Part shown: piece after piece, positions 26,059 to 34,720 of the stretch
Layout: every line of letters starts with the position of its first letter
How positions within the stretch are numbered: the stretch's first letter is position 1
Source of the DNA: Desulforhabdus sp. TSK
GTDB taxonomy: Bacteria; Desulfobacterota; Syntrophobacteria; Syntrophobacterales; Syntrophobacteraceae
Direction of reading: 5' to 3'
NCBI RefSeq assembly: GCF_022836495.1
Contig: NZ_BQXM01000007.1
Coordinates: 1-64,000, forward strand
DNA: 64,000 bases
The notes under the pieces: generated by a model
The model's database searches: none
What the model saw: only the letters and a program-made list of their open reading frames with translations
Told to the model about the DNA's origin: nothing
Program-made: the position numbers and the translations under genes

Positions 26059-26250
26059 CTATCTGATAAGCACATAATCCTCAACCAACCATTCCTTGGT
26101 CATTACCGCCCTGCAACAAACCAGCCCCAAATATGTTTCTTTGCTGCAAGAAGCCACGCCTACAAGAGCGAAGCTGTCAATCCTTGATTGGACTCTGCCC
26201 AGAACGGCACCAACACGCACCGTGCCTGATCGGGCAACTCGTTCAGGCAT
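26059..26250 (-). CDS. Possible small protein downstream of the FN3 protein
   Basis: A 63-residue frame starts 10 bp after the stop of the large secreted protein on the same strand, with GAGGTGAG overlapping that stop as a possible binding site, so translational coupling is conceivable. The product shows no recognised domain, signal peptide or membrane helix. It could equally be chance or the remains of a longer gene. Confidence 0.3.
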   Translation of the reverse strand: MPERVARSGTVRVGAVLGRVQSRIDSFALVGVASCSKETYLGLVCCRAVMTKEWLVEDYVLIR

Positions 26251-26259
26251 GAATGGCTC

Positions 26260-28131
26260 TCACCTCAACTGAAAATCATCGACTCTCCCATCCCCATAAA
26301 TCATGATCTGGTCTAGACGAATGATCACCCCTCCTGGCTCAATTGCCGTCAGGTCCGATTGCAGATCTCGCACGAAGGTCTGCCACCCCCCACCAGAGGC
26401 AGTTTCACCCAAGCCAAAAAATACAAAGCCACTCAATTTGAAGCTTCCGAAACTGCCGGGACTGTATTGCAAATACCGTCGACCGGCGGCAGTCGTTACT
26501 CCCACCTGAATGATAAAATCTCCGGAGAATTTGCCGCTCCATCGAAGCAGCTTTTGATCTGTCTGCGTCCAAGCCCGGAACGTATCGAAGAGCAGGAAAT
26601 AGCCCTTGGACTCTAAAGATTTCTCAAGGTCAAGGACATTGCTCTGCCGAGCGTCATCAAATACGACAGGAACCTCTGTGCCGGCAGGATGCGCATCATC
26701 TACATACAAGCCATTGATCACCCCGTCCTCCGCATCCTCATAGATGGCCTCCCTAAAGTAATTCAACTGGTTCGTGATGAGAATTTGATCCAACCTGGTG
26801 CCGTCTTCCCTCTGTTTGAGGGTAAGGGTGTGTTCGCCCGCCTCCAGGTGCAAAACCACGGGTTTTGCTCCGCTTCGTTGACTCGCCATGTCCCAAATCC
26901 ACGCACCCGTTCCGCCAAGAGCCGTGTCCCACTGGATGAAATCCCCTGAATCATAAGAAATGAAAAAGGAGTTATCCGCTGAACTTCCCGACTGCACACG
27001 AGCATAAAGAACATATTCGCCGGCCAAAGGAACGGTAAAAGTATACTCGGCATAGCCGGCGCCCTCTTGCCTTGGATCCAAAACATCGCCATAGCCATTG
27101 GGAACCGAGATATAGCTGCCTCCGGAGGCTTTGGCGTCCGTCGTGGACTGCATCGGCAGGGCGAGCAGGCCTTTCTCAGCCTCCAGCCTGATTTCCACTA
27201 TGGGGTTGATGGTGACGGTGACCGTGGCAATGTTGGAATCGGCCTTGCCGTCATTGGCCTTGAAGGTAAAAGTATCGGTTCCCGTGGCGTTGGGGTTTGG
27301 AACGTACTTGTAGCTCCCAGTGGAGGCATCGGTAATGGTTACCTTGCCCAGCACACCGTTGCTCACGAGGCTGTACTTAAGCCTGTCGCCTTCCACATCC
27401 GTGGCGCGCAGCGTAGCCTCCTTCGCAGTCCCTTGCAGGGTTGCGAGGCTGTCGTTCTGTGCAGTGGGCGCATCATTCACAGGAGTGATGTTCACCAGAA
27501 CCCTGGCCACATTGGAATCAGCACTGCGTGCGTCAGTCGCCTTGAAAGTGAAGGAGTCCGTCCCTGTTGCATCGGTGTTGGGTGTGTAAACGTAAGCCCC
27601 TCGCGAGGGATCGGTTACTGATACAGTACCCTTCGAGGGATTTGCGACTATACAGAAGATCAGAGGGTCTTTATCGGCGTCTGTCGCCTTCAAATTCCCA
27701 CTTTTGGCTGTGTCTTCCAGGGTGGCCATGGAATCGTCGAAGGCAACGGGTGGGGAATTGGTCGGGGGGGACTGCACGGGCGTTGAAGGCTTGTCCGGAA
27801 TGGTCACGACTAATTCGGCGGAATATTCACTCGAATTACCCGCAGCGTCGAAGGCTTTGGCTGCAAAATAATAGGTCTTCCCCGGCTCCAGGTTGGAGAT
27901 GGTGCACTGCGTCTCGTTTTTTGCGTTGACACTCAATGGATAGACATCACTCGATGGATCATATCTGCTCGATAGGCCATAGAAGACCCAGTATTCCGTG
28001 ACTTGGGGCTCTGGATTTCGATCCCACGCCAGAGTCACTTCCGCCGCCAAAACGGCTTGAGAGAGAAAACATTCCGCAATGATGAGGCAAAATACCAATA
28101 CAGACAGAGGGCGGAATCTCTTAAAATCCAT
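26260..28131 (-). CDS. Secreted FN3/Ig-like multidomain protein with carbohydrate-binding-like C-terminus
   Basis: A 623-residue exported protein with signal peptide (LVFCLIIAECFLSQAVLAAE). It continues with a fibronectin type III domain (EVTLAWDRNPEPQVTEYWVF), two cadherin-like/VCBS-type repeats of about 95 residues (PVAFDDSMATLEDTAKS and PTAQNDSLATLQGTAKE), and a carbohydrate-binding-like region (VEIRLEAEKGL, YAEYTFTVPLAGEYVLYARV). No anchor or PEP-CTERM signal is present. Probably an extracellular matrix or adhesion protein. The start is uncertain: the best ribosome site belongs to a short leader frame overlapping it, and GTG at 28143 is an alternative. Confidence 0.75.
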   Translation of the reverse strand: MDFKRFRPLSVLVFCLIIAECFLSQAVLAAEVTLAWDRNPEPQVTEYWVFYGLSSRYDPSSDVYPLSVNAKNETQCTISNLEPGKTYYFAAKAFDAAGNSSEYSAELVVTIPDKPSTPVQSPPTNSPPVAFDDSMATLEDTAKSGNLKATDADKDPLIFCIVANPSKGTVSVTDPSRGAYVYTPNTDATGTDSFTFKATDARSADSNVARVLVNITPVNDAPTAQNDSLATLQGTAKEATLRATDVEGDRLKYSLVSNGVLGKVTITDASTGSYKYVPNPNATGTDTFTFKANDGKADSNIATVTVTINPIVEIRLEAEKGLLALPMQSTTDAKASGGSYISVPNGYGDVLDPRQEGAGYAEYTFTVPLAGEYVLYARVQSGSSADNSFFISYDSGDFIQWDTALGGTGAWIWDMASQRSGAKPVVLHLEAGEHTLTLKQREDGTRLDQILITNQLNYFREAIYEDAEDGVINGLYVDDAHPAGTEVPVVFDDARQSNVLDLEKSLESKGYFLLFDTFRAWTQTDQKLLRWSGKFSGDFIIQVGVTTAAGRRYLQYSPGSFGSFKLSGFVFFGLGETASGGGWQTFVRDLQSDLTAIEPGGVIIRLDQIMIYGDGRVDDFQLR

Positions 28132-28150
28132 ACAGCCATACACCTTTCAT
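28121..28150 (-). other. Possible nine-codon leader frame before the FN3 protein
   Basis: AAAGGAGG lies eight bases before an ATG at 28150 that opens a frame encoding only MKGVWLYGF before a stop. The stop overlaps the first codons of the main gene in another frame. This could couple translation of the main gene, or point to a small indel. Confidence 0.4.
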
Positions 28151-28498
28151 GAACGCTACCTCCTTTAAAACACAACGCCGGCACATAGCAGCGTTGAAAA
28201 CAAACCTGTCCGTCGACAGGAGCTCAAGGCCAACCCGTTTTCGGTTAAAATGCAAAAAGCATCGGACGCAAGAAGCATAATGGTGGTTCGCGCCCAAGGC
28301 CTTCGGTCGATGGGTTCTAAAAAGTCATGAGAAAAACAGACGCCAGAAACGCCAGATACCTACCAGATTTTTTGCCTGAATGAAAACATAAATTTATAAA
28401 TAAATTTATGTAGTTATTAGGTATATACATTGATATGCTTTTGAGTGACACTCTTGATAGGGAAGCATGTGTACTTGTGGAGGATGAAAAGCTTCGTT
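28151..28498. other. Gap upstream of the FN3 protein
   Basis: About 350 bases with no gene. It should hold the promoter of the minus-strand FN3 gene. Several short complementary segments are present (for example GCAAAAAGCATC), but no known riboswitch core and no -24/-12 promoter were found on either strand. Confidence 0.4.
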
Positions 28499-28499
28499 T

Positions 28500-28558
28500 T
28501 TGTAGGAGCGGCTTCCAGCCGCGACTCACCACGTCGCGGCTGGAAGCCGCTCCTACAA
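28500..28558. repeat. GTAGGAGCGGCTTCCAGC hairpin
   Basis: Perfect 23-base arms around a 12-base loop, without the outer terminal repeats seen in the 143-bp element. Confidence 0.9.
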
Positions 28559-28719
28559 AGAGCATGGAGTGACCTGAAAATGTAACTTCTTAACCGAAAC
28601 GAGCGTAGAGACGAAACGGATATACATGATAGAAGAGCACCAGAATGAATTCGGCGTAAAAAGCAGACCAAAATCTGGAGCCTTAAAGAGCCGATCAGTA
28701 GTTTTTGCGCAATCCATTT

Positions 28720-28802
28720 CACCACGAAGGACACGAAGAGCACGAAGGCTGATGATATCGTTTGGATCTTTACTCTGTGGCCTTCGTGCTCTTCGTGGTT
28801 GA
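28720..28802. repeat. 9-mer-arm palindrome, TTTGACAAAT-ended subtype
   Basis: Arm with unit order AC, GA, AG on the left, two complementary units on the right, then GATTTGTCAAAGG. The same extension follows the arm at 39060 and precedes the one at 34721, defining a subfamily. Confidence 0.8.
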
Positions 28803-28872
28803 TTTGTCAAAGGACTTTTACTGGAGCCCTACGATTTTACCCCGTTTTTGGCTGCACGATATTCTTTGCCTC

Positions 28873-31368
28873 CTACCTCGAGGTCAGTCGAGTATAAATA
28901 CTCCGTTTCGTGATTGAAGAATTAGCGGTGATGACGGAAGAGGCGATTTTGTTGTTGCCTTCATTCGTTTCTTTGACCTGGTTCGCCGAATCCACTACTA
29001 CAAGAATGGTTTTGCCCGCCATGTCGGAAGTCAGTCTGACACTCAAAGTGACGGGATATGTCTGACCAGCGTACAGGGCGGTAATGGAAAGGGTGCTGAG
29101 AAGCTTGTCCAGCTTGACCCCGTCACTGGAGAGGTAGAACGTCGTCTTGAACTTTACAGACTTTTGCGTACCGATGTTCTTCACTCTGAACGATCCTGTC
29201 AGATAATAGCTGCTGATAGAAAAGCTCTCCCATGCGCCGGTCAGATCCGGGCCGGTTGGAGCGGTTACGGTCACGGAGCAGCTGTCCTCCGCCGTGAGTC
29301 CCCCGTTGTCCTTCACGGTGAGGGAGAAGGTGAGAGGCGTTCCGTTGGCCGCTTCAGTGGGAACCGTAAAGGTCGGACTCATGGCTGCCGGGTTGGAGAG
29401 GGTAACGGGAACGCCCGCGGTCTGCCTCCACGCGTAGGTCAGCGTTTCACCGTCGGGATCGCTGGACTGCGACCCATCCAAAACCACCACCTGCCCGACA
29501 ATGGCGCTCTGATCCGCACCGGCGTGGGCGGCGGGGACCTGGTTGACCCAGGTGACATTGACGATGCAGGCAGCGGAAGATTTCAAACCGCCGTTGTCCG
29601 TTACCGTCAGGTTGAAAGTCAGCGATCCACCTTCAGCACCCACTTCCGGTGCCGTGAAGGTCGGCCGCGCATCATTGGGATTGGAAAGCTCGACGCCGGG
29701 GCCACCCGTCTGTTCCCAGAGGTAGGTCAGAGCTCCACCGTCGGGGTCGCTGGATTGGGAGCCATCCAGCATGACGTTTTCCCATTCGGGTACGGTCTGC
29801 TGCGGTCCGGCATTGGCGACGGGGGGAACATTCACCCAGACCACGTTGACAATGCAGTCATCGGTTTTTGCCTGTCCGGCCTTATCGGTGACAGTCAGCC
29901 GGAAGGAGAGGGATTCCCCTTCCATTCCCACCGCGGGAGCCGTGAAGGAGGTTTCAGCGGACTTTACGCCTTCCACAGGAATCACCGGCGTCCCAGACAG
30001 CTGCACCCAAAGATAGGAAGCGATGCCGTCGTCGGGATCCGTGGAGTTCGAGCCACTCAGCTTGACGACTTCCCCTTCCTTCACAGTTTGCTCAGGCCCG
30101 GCCGCAGCCACGGGAGGCTGATTCTCCGCACTGAACGTTGCGCTCACCGTGTGATCGGCCGTGACAGCGCTGAGCGTGTGGCTCGTTACGGGACCGACGC
30201 TCGTTCCGTCCACGACCACATCCGCCACTTTGTAATTCGTCTCCGGCGTGATGGTGAAGGTCTGGCTCGCTCCGTGGTTCACCGTCACCGTGCCCGAGGG
30301 TGAGATCGTCCCGTTGGCTCCCGCTGACGCCTTGATCGTGTACGTCTTCAAGACAAACGTGGCGCTGATCGTATGATCGGCCGTGATGGCGCTCAGGGTA
30401 TAGCTTGGTAGGGGACCGACGCTCTTCCCGTCCACGATCACATCCGCTACATTGTAATTTGTCGCCGGTGTGATGGTGAATGTCTGGCTCGCGCCGTGGT
30501 TCACCGTTGCCGTACCCGAAGGCGTGATCGTCCCGTTGGCTCCGGCTGACGCCGTGATCGTGTACGTCTTCAAGGCGAAGGTGGCGCTGATGGTATGGTT
30601 GGCCGTGACGGAGCTCAGGGTATAGCTTGTCACGGGACCCACGCTCTTACCGTCTACGACCACATCCAAAACCATGTAATTCGTTGCCGGCGTGATGGTG
30701 AACGTCTGGTTTGCTCCCTGGTTCACCAACGCTGTCCCCAAGGGCGAAATCGTTCCGTTGGCTCCGGCTGATGACGTGATGGTGTACGTTTTCACATCTG
30801 CTGCAAAGGAGGCGGAGATGCTCTGGGTCGCCGCGATGGTGGTGAAGGTGTACGTAGAGACGGGGCCGACGGAAGCACCGTTCACCAGGACGTCGGCGAT
30901 ATGGTAGCCCGCTGCCGGAGTGATGGTGAAGGTCTGAGAGCCCCCCTTTTCGGCGAGAAACACGCCGCCGGGGCTGATGCTCCCGCCGGGTCCCGCCGTG
31001 GCAGAGATGGCATAGCAGACGAGCTCCTCGGAGAAGTCGCTTTCATTCCCGTTGGCATCGTAGGCGGTTGCGGCAAAATAGCAGGGAGCTCCGTCGGGCA
31101 GGCCGGTGACGGTATAGGTGGTTTGATTGCCCACATCCACGAAAGTGGGATAGGATGGGGTGGCTTGCGTGGTGCGGCTGGAACCGCCGTAATAAATTTT
31201 GTAGCCGGCAAGCTCTGGCTCCGTGTTGGCGTTCCAGGCCAGGGTAACCTGGGCTGCGTAGAGTTTTGAAGGAGATGCAAGCGAGACCAGACCGATCAGA
31301 AGGAGGCTTGCAAGCAGGAAAATTTGAGAGCGGGTTTGGACTTTCGAAAGACGGAACAAGCGTTTCAT
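28873..31368 (-). CDS. Large secreted FN3/InlB-B-repeat/PKD/CARDB-like protein
   Basis: The start at 31368 is set by GGAGG seven bases upstream, giving an 831-residue protein with a signal peptide (IFLLASLLLIGLVSLASPS). Order: FN3 domain (about 35-125), four or five tandem repeats of about 70 residues of the bacterial InlB-B type (ASAGANGTITPSGTATVNHG, then SQTFTITPATNY), three PKD-like domains (about 420-710; each with LDGSQSSDPDG-like motif) and a CARDB-like domain at the C-terminus. No sortase, PEP-CTERM or membrane anchor is present. It is probably an adhesin or matrix protein. A c-di-GMP-I riboswitch lies in its leader. Confidence 0.85.
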   Translation of the reverse strand: MKRLFRLSKVQTRSQIFLLASLLLIGLVSLASPSKLYAAQVTLAWNANTEPELAGYKIYYGGSSRTTQATPSYPTFVDVGNQTTYTVTGLPDGAPCYFAATAYDANGNESDFSEELVCYAISATAGPGGSISPGGVFLAEKGGSQTFTITPAAGYHIADVLVNGASVGPVSTYTFTTIAATQSISASFAADVKTYTITSSAGANGTISPLGTALVNQGANQTFTITPATNYMVLDVVVDGKSVGPVTSYTLSSVTANHTISATFALKTYTITASAGANGTITPSGTATVNHGASQTFTITPATNYNVADVIVDGKSVGPLPSYTLSAITADHTISATFVLKTYTIKASAGANGTISPSGTVTVNHGASQTFTITPETNYKVADVVVDGTSVGPVTSHTLSAVTADHTVSATFSAENQPPVAAAGPEQTVKEGEVVKLSGSNSTDPDDGIASYLWVQLSGTPVIPVEGVKSAETSFTAPAVGMEGESLSFRLTVTDKAGQAKTDDCIVNVVWVNVPPVANAGPQQTVPEWENVMLDGSQSSDPDGGALTYLWEQTGGPGVELSNPNDARPTFTAPEVGAEGGSLTFNLTVTDNGGLKSSAACIVNVTWVNQVPAAHAGADQSAIVGQVVVLDGSQSSDPDGETLTYAWRQTAGVPVTLSNPAAMSPTFTVPTEAANGTPLTFSLTVKDNGGLTAEDSCSVTVTAPTGPDLTGAWESFSISSYYLTGSFRVKNIGTQKSVKFKTTFYLSSDGVKLDKLLSTLSITALYAGQTYPVTLSVRLTSDMAGKTILVVVDSANQVKETNEGNNKIASSVITANSSITKRSIYTRLTSR

Positions 31369-31371
31369 TTT

Positions 31372-31418
31372 AGTACCTCCCATTGGGGCCTGACAGGATC
31401 CAGCCCCGAGGGGGTACT
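31372..31418 (-). promoter_or_regulatory. Possible riboswitch expression platform hiding the ribosome site
   Basis: In the transcript, AGTACCCCCT (plus-strand 31409-31418) can pair with GGGAGGTACT (31372-31381), which contains the GGAGG ribosome site of the adhesin gene; nine of ten positions pair, counting one G-U, with a single C-A mismatch. This helix lies just downstream of the c-di-GMP aptamer, so ligand binding could control translation. The direction of control is not readable from sequence alone. Confidence 0.55.
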
Positions 31419-31422
31419 GATC

Positions 31423-31526
31423 TGCCGGCAACCCTGCTGCCGTATTCCCTCATGGTCGTCCATGGGAAACTTAGGCCAGTGGCTTTGCGTCCCACCCTTT
31501 AGAGTGGTTTGCCTTTTTCAGCGTTT
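31423..31526 (-). ncRNA. Cyclic di-GMP-I (GEMM-I) riboswitch aptamer
   Basis: On the minus strand the leader contains, in order, AGGCAAACC, a hairpin with TAAA loop, GGTGGGACGCAAAGCC, CTGGCCTAA, a second hairpin (TTCCC, ATGG and their complements) and GGCAGCAGGGTTGCCG. These are the conserved blocks of the GEMM-I aptamer in the right order and spacing. It ends about 55 bases before the start codon of the large adhesin-like protein. Confidence 0.93.
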
Positions 31527-31548
31527 CTAAATGGTTGAAGTGCCGTCG

Positions 31549-31588
31549 GCGTTCACCGCAGAGAGCGCGGAGAACGCAGAGGACAAAG
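31549..31588. repeat. Single arm of a CACCGCAGAGAGCGCGG-type repeat
   Basis: TTCACCGCAGAGAGCGCGG followed by AACGCAGAGGAC resembles the repeat type at 44877 but has no inverted partner nearby. Confidence 0.5.
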
Positions 31589-31683
31589 CTCCTCCGGCTT
31601 ATGGTGGGCTGTTCCTCCTTTTTTGAGTAGTGCCTATACTTCCTGTACCTAACGGTCATAAATGCGGTGGCGCTCATGACCGT

Positions 31684-31827
31684 TATACTGCAAACGGGTA
31701 AAATCTTGACTTTTGTAGGAGCGGCTTCCAGCCGCGATTCTATTGGGAGCCGGCTGGTACAATCGCGGCTGGAAGCCGCTCCTACGGGAGCATCAATAAG
31801 TCAGGGGTCTCATCCGTTTGGAGTATA
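31684..31827. repeat. 143-bp element with terminal inverted repeats, copy 2
   Basis: Ends TATACTGCAAACGGGTAAAA and its inverted counterpart near 31808-31827 enclose a GTAGGAGCGGCTTCCAGC hairpin at 31714-31785. Very similar to the copy at 34417. Confidence 0.9.
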
Positions 31828-32150
31828 AGTGGGGGATACGATCCTCCCATCGCGGACCTGTAAAGAGCAAAATCAACGCCAAATGGAAGCCTTTCTCCAA
31901 ATTGGTTTAGCGGAGGAGGGCAATCCCCATGAGAGGCTAGGAATCATACGGGGATTTCATTGTAATGGTTGGATTTTATGGATCTTTATGTATAGAAATA
32001 AAGAATGATGGGGAGGGATTTTCGAAACCAGGTAACCAAGACATTAAAAGCACACCGTTTGAATGGGCATGAGCGGCGGAATGTAAACGAACTTCTAAAT
32101 TCAAATTTGTAGATCCACACCCTTTCCACAAGTCATCTTCCCACCCTTCC
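31828..32150. other. Gap without recognised gene
   Basis: About 320 bases between two repeat elements. Open frames here are short and lack ribosome sites. No hairpin or promoter stands out. Confidence 0.4.
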
Positions 32151-32409
32151 GAGCAGGGCAATCGCATCAAATGCTGTCACCTCCGCAAGGATGAGATCTG
32201 GACTGATTGATTTCCTTGCAGGAGCGGCTTCCAGCCGCGACAAAAGAGTTCGATTGAAAAAGTCGCGGCTGGAAGCCGCTCCTACAAAAGCCAAGCTATC
32301 AGACGGAACCACACAGTGGAGCCAAGTGCGTGAATGGACCTCCCCCGTTGTCTGATAACGATTTGCTGCCTTTTGCCTCTTGTCAACGGCTACTTCGTAC
32401 GATCGCCCC
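32151..32409. repeat. About 250-bp composite repeat, copy A
   Basis: Begins GAGCAGGGCAATCGCATCAA and ends near CGTACGATCGCCC, which is the inverted end. A GTAGGAGCGG-type hairpin lies inside at 32218-32286. A diverged full-length relative lies at 60636-60883, with matching flanks such as TGCCTTTTGCCTC near the right end. Confidence 0.75.
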
Positions 32410-32523
32410 ACCTTTCCGACAGCCTGATTCTCTGCTGGTATTAAAATTGCTGTGAGTATGACAACCTTATTGAGAAACTCATGGTATGCCAGCCACATAT
32501 GGCAGCCACACAAGGAGCACAGG

Positions 32524-32892
32524 GTGGAAAAAGTATTTCTCTCCATTCCCTACCTGGTCTTATCCACTGAGCACACGCTCGCGGGAGACGTGTCGGAGCA
32601 TATCCTCACGCCTTTCGGCACCCTCGACGTCTGCTTTCCCGCTTTGTCGGCATCCAGGCATCCGAACACCCCGATGGAAATTGAGGTCCGGTTGGACCTC
32701 GGTTCCTGGATGGTCTGGAAAGAAGCGCCGCAGGAATTCAGCCGAACGCTCCCGGAGCTCGTTTTGAAGATGGTTTCAAGTCGCTGGGAAGATCGATTCC
32801 CCCCAGGGGTGTCGGTGCGCTTCAATGGAGCGCTTTGGGAAGCCGGCATACAGGAACGCGGATCGATGGAAAGAAGGGATGAAGCCCCCTGA
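32524..32892 (+). CDS. Hypothetical protein
   Basis: A 122-residue product from a GTG with AAGGAG six bases upstream. It starts VEKVFLSIPYLVLSTEHTLA and contains a Trp/Glu-rich middle (VRLDLGSWMVWKEAPQEF); no recognised domain, signal peptide or membrane helix is present. Codon use is like that of the GC-rich genes around it. It converges on the sigma-54 regulator gene with 17 bp between stop codons. The good ribosome site supports it as real; function unknown. Confidence 0.5.
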   Translation: MEKVFLSIPYLVLSTEHTLAGDVSEHILTPFGTLDVCFPALSASRHPNTPMEIEVRLDLGSWMVWKEAPQEFSRTLPELVLKMVSSRWEDRFPPGVSVRFNGALWEAGIQERGSMERRDEAP

Positions 32893-32909
32893 TGATGGTC
32901 GCTTCGCTG

Positions 32910-34271
32910 CTACTTATTTTTATACCACCTGGCGTGCGTGATGCCGTACTTCTTGATCTTGTAATGCAGCACCCTCGGAGTCACCCCCAGGAGGCGGGCG
33001 GCATCCTTCTGGATCCAGAGGCTCTTTTCCAGGGCTTCCAGAATGAGATTGAGCTCCTGGTCGCTGAGGTTCTGGCTAATTTGGTGGTCCCCATTTCGGG
33101 ATCGCGGGAGGATCGGCTCGTTGATCATCACGTTTTCCGCCCGGACGACAGGCCCGTCCTCCAGGAGGACCGCTCTTTCGATGGTATTGGAAAATTCGCG
33201 GATATTTCCCGGCCACGAGTACCGCTTGAAAATATCCAGGACGGCAGGGGAAAATGCCTTGACCCGCTTGCGGACGCTGCGGCAGACCTTGTCCAGGAGG
33301 TAGGCCGCCAGGGGCTCGATGCACTCCAATCGCTCCCGCAAGGCGGGCAGTTGGATCCGGAGGACGTTGATGCGGTAATAGAGGTCCTGGCGAAAGCTCC
33401 CGTCCGCCACCTGTTCCTCCAGGTTTCGATTGGTGGCGGCGATGATGCGAATATCCGAATGGATCGTCCGGTTGCCTCCCAGCCGTTCGAAGGCCTTTTC
33501 TTCCAGGACGCGCAGCAGCTTTGCCTGCAAAGCGGGGCTCAGCTCCCCGATTTCATCCAGGAAAACCGTCCCGCCGTTGGCCTGCTCCAGCCTCCCCGCC
33601 CGAGCCTTGTAGGCCCCCGTAAAGGCACCGGCCTCATGCCCGAAAAGCTCGCTTTCCAGCAGGGCTTCAGGAATGTTGGCGCAATTGATGGTGACAAACG
33701 CCTTGCTCTTCCTCTGGCTGTTGAAATGAATGCACCCCGACAGAAAGCTTTTTCCCGTTCCCGTTTCGCCCGTCATGAGGATCGTCGAATCCGTAAGGGC
33801 AAGCTTGCGGATCATGCTGATGGTATTTTGCATGACGGGGCTGGCTGCGACAATCCGGTCCATGTCGTAAACAACATCCTGCTGCCTTCGGTGATAATCG
33901 ATTTCATTCTTGAGGCTCAGGTTTTCCATGGCATGATCCACAGCCACCTTCATCTTGCCGGCCTCATAAGGCTTCACGATGAAATCGAACACTCCCAGCT
34001 TGATCGCCTGAACGATCCTTTTGGGCTCGCCCGTCTCGCTTGTGGCAATGACTGGAGCATTGGCTGCGGCCTCGAGGAATTTCGGAAGGAAGTCCAGCCC
34101 CTCCGATGCCGGAGGAAGGTCCAGGACCACGGCGTCGAAGGCTTCCTTGTTCAAAACGGCATGAGCCGACCGGTAATCCGGTGAGAAAGTCACCTCATGA
34201 CCGGAAAAGGTCTCATCGGAGTAAATTTTCCTGATTTCCTGACGTTGTTCCACAACGAGTAGTCGCGCCAT
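32910..34271 (-). CDS. NtrC-family sigma-54-dependent response regulator
   Basis: A 453-residue activator with receiver, AAA+ and Fis-type domains. The receiver keeps the phosphoacceptor Asp51 (VVLDLPP), a Thr in VIATSE and the Lys of FIVKPYE, but the usual acidic pair is reduced to LVVEQRQE, so one metal-binding acid is missing. The AAA+ domain has Walker A GETGTGKS, GAFTGA and GGTVFLDEIGE, all intact. The C-terminal helix-turn-helix is KDAARLLGVTPRVLHYKI. No histidine kinase gene is adjacent; the PAS protein at 35052 is divergent and lacks an ATPase domain. Targets unknown. Confidence 0.88.
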   Translation of the reverse strand: MARLLVVEQRQEIRKIYSDETFSGHEVTFSPDYRSAHAVLNKEAFDAVVLDLPPASEGLDFLPKFLEAAANAPVIATSETGEPKRIVQAIKLGVFDFIVKPYEAGKMKVAVDHAMENLSLKNEIDYHRRQQDVVYDMDRIVAASPVMQNTISMIRKLALTDSTILMTGETGTGKSFLSGCIHFNSQRKSKAFVTINCANIPEALLESELFGHEAGAFTGAYKARAGRLEQANGGTVFLDEIGELSPALQAKLLRVLEEKAFERLGGNRTIHSDIRIIAATNRNLEEQVADGSFRQDLYYRINVLRIQLPALRERLECIEPLAAYLLDKVCRSVRKRVKAFSPAVLDIFKRYSWPGNIREFSNTIERAVLLEDGPVVRAENVMINEPILPRSRNGDHQISQNLSDQELNLILEALEKSLWIQKDAARLLGVTPRVLHYKIKKYGITHARWYKNK

Positions 34272-34416
34272 CCTGCTTTCTCAGTTCATGTTCAAAAATG
34301 ATTTATTTGCGGGTTTCCATATCCGACTGCACGTTTGCCAACGCTTTCATGCCACCTATCGGATGAATGGAGGAAATTGTTGAAATTAAAACCCAAACCG
34401 ATGCGATTTCAAAGTG

Positions 34417-34559
34417 TATACTGCGAACGGGTAAAATCTTGACTTTTGTAGGAGCGGCTTCCAGCCGCGATTCTATTGGGAGCCAACTGGTGCAATCGCG
34501 GCTGGAAGCCGCTCCTACGGGATCGTTAATAAGTCAGGATCTCATCCGTTTAAAGTATA
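34417..34559. repeat. 143-bp element with terminal inverted repeats, copy 3
   Basis: Ends TATACTGCGAACGGGTAAAA and the inverted AACGGATGAGATCCTGACTT enclose the hairpin at 34447-34518. Nearly identical to the copy at 31684 but in an unrelated neighbourhood. Confidence 0.9.
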
Positions 34560-34720
34560 AACCTATAGTTTACAGACATTTGGAGATTTAGGCTCTGTGG
34601 GGATGGTGCTTCGTAAAATCAGGAATTTCCTGATATACAACTTGTATTGCGTAAGCTATGCTGTTGAGCGTCCGAGAATATGCCGACTCATGTAGCGAAG
34701 CGAAGGGCTTTTGACAAATG

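Noticed and set aside
28200-28320. Second c-di-GMP riboswitch before the FN3 protein
   Set aside because: GGACGCAAG is present on the plus strand only, without AAACC and GGCCTAA blocks, and points away from the gene.
29164-30303. Long plus-strand frame opposite the large adhesin gene
   Set aside because: The antisense frame comes from repetitive GC-rich coding sequence; the minus-strand protein has clear domains, a signal peptide and a ribosome site.
32133-32546. Minus-strand frame crossing the composite repeat at 32151
   Set aside because: It includes the GTAGGAGCGG hairpin translated as protein and no real domain.
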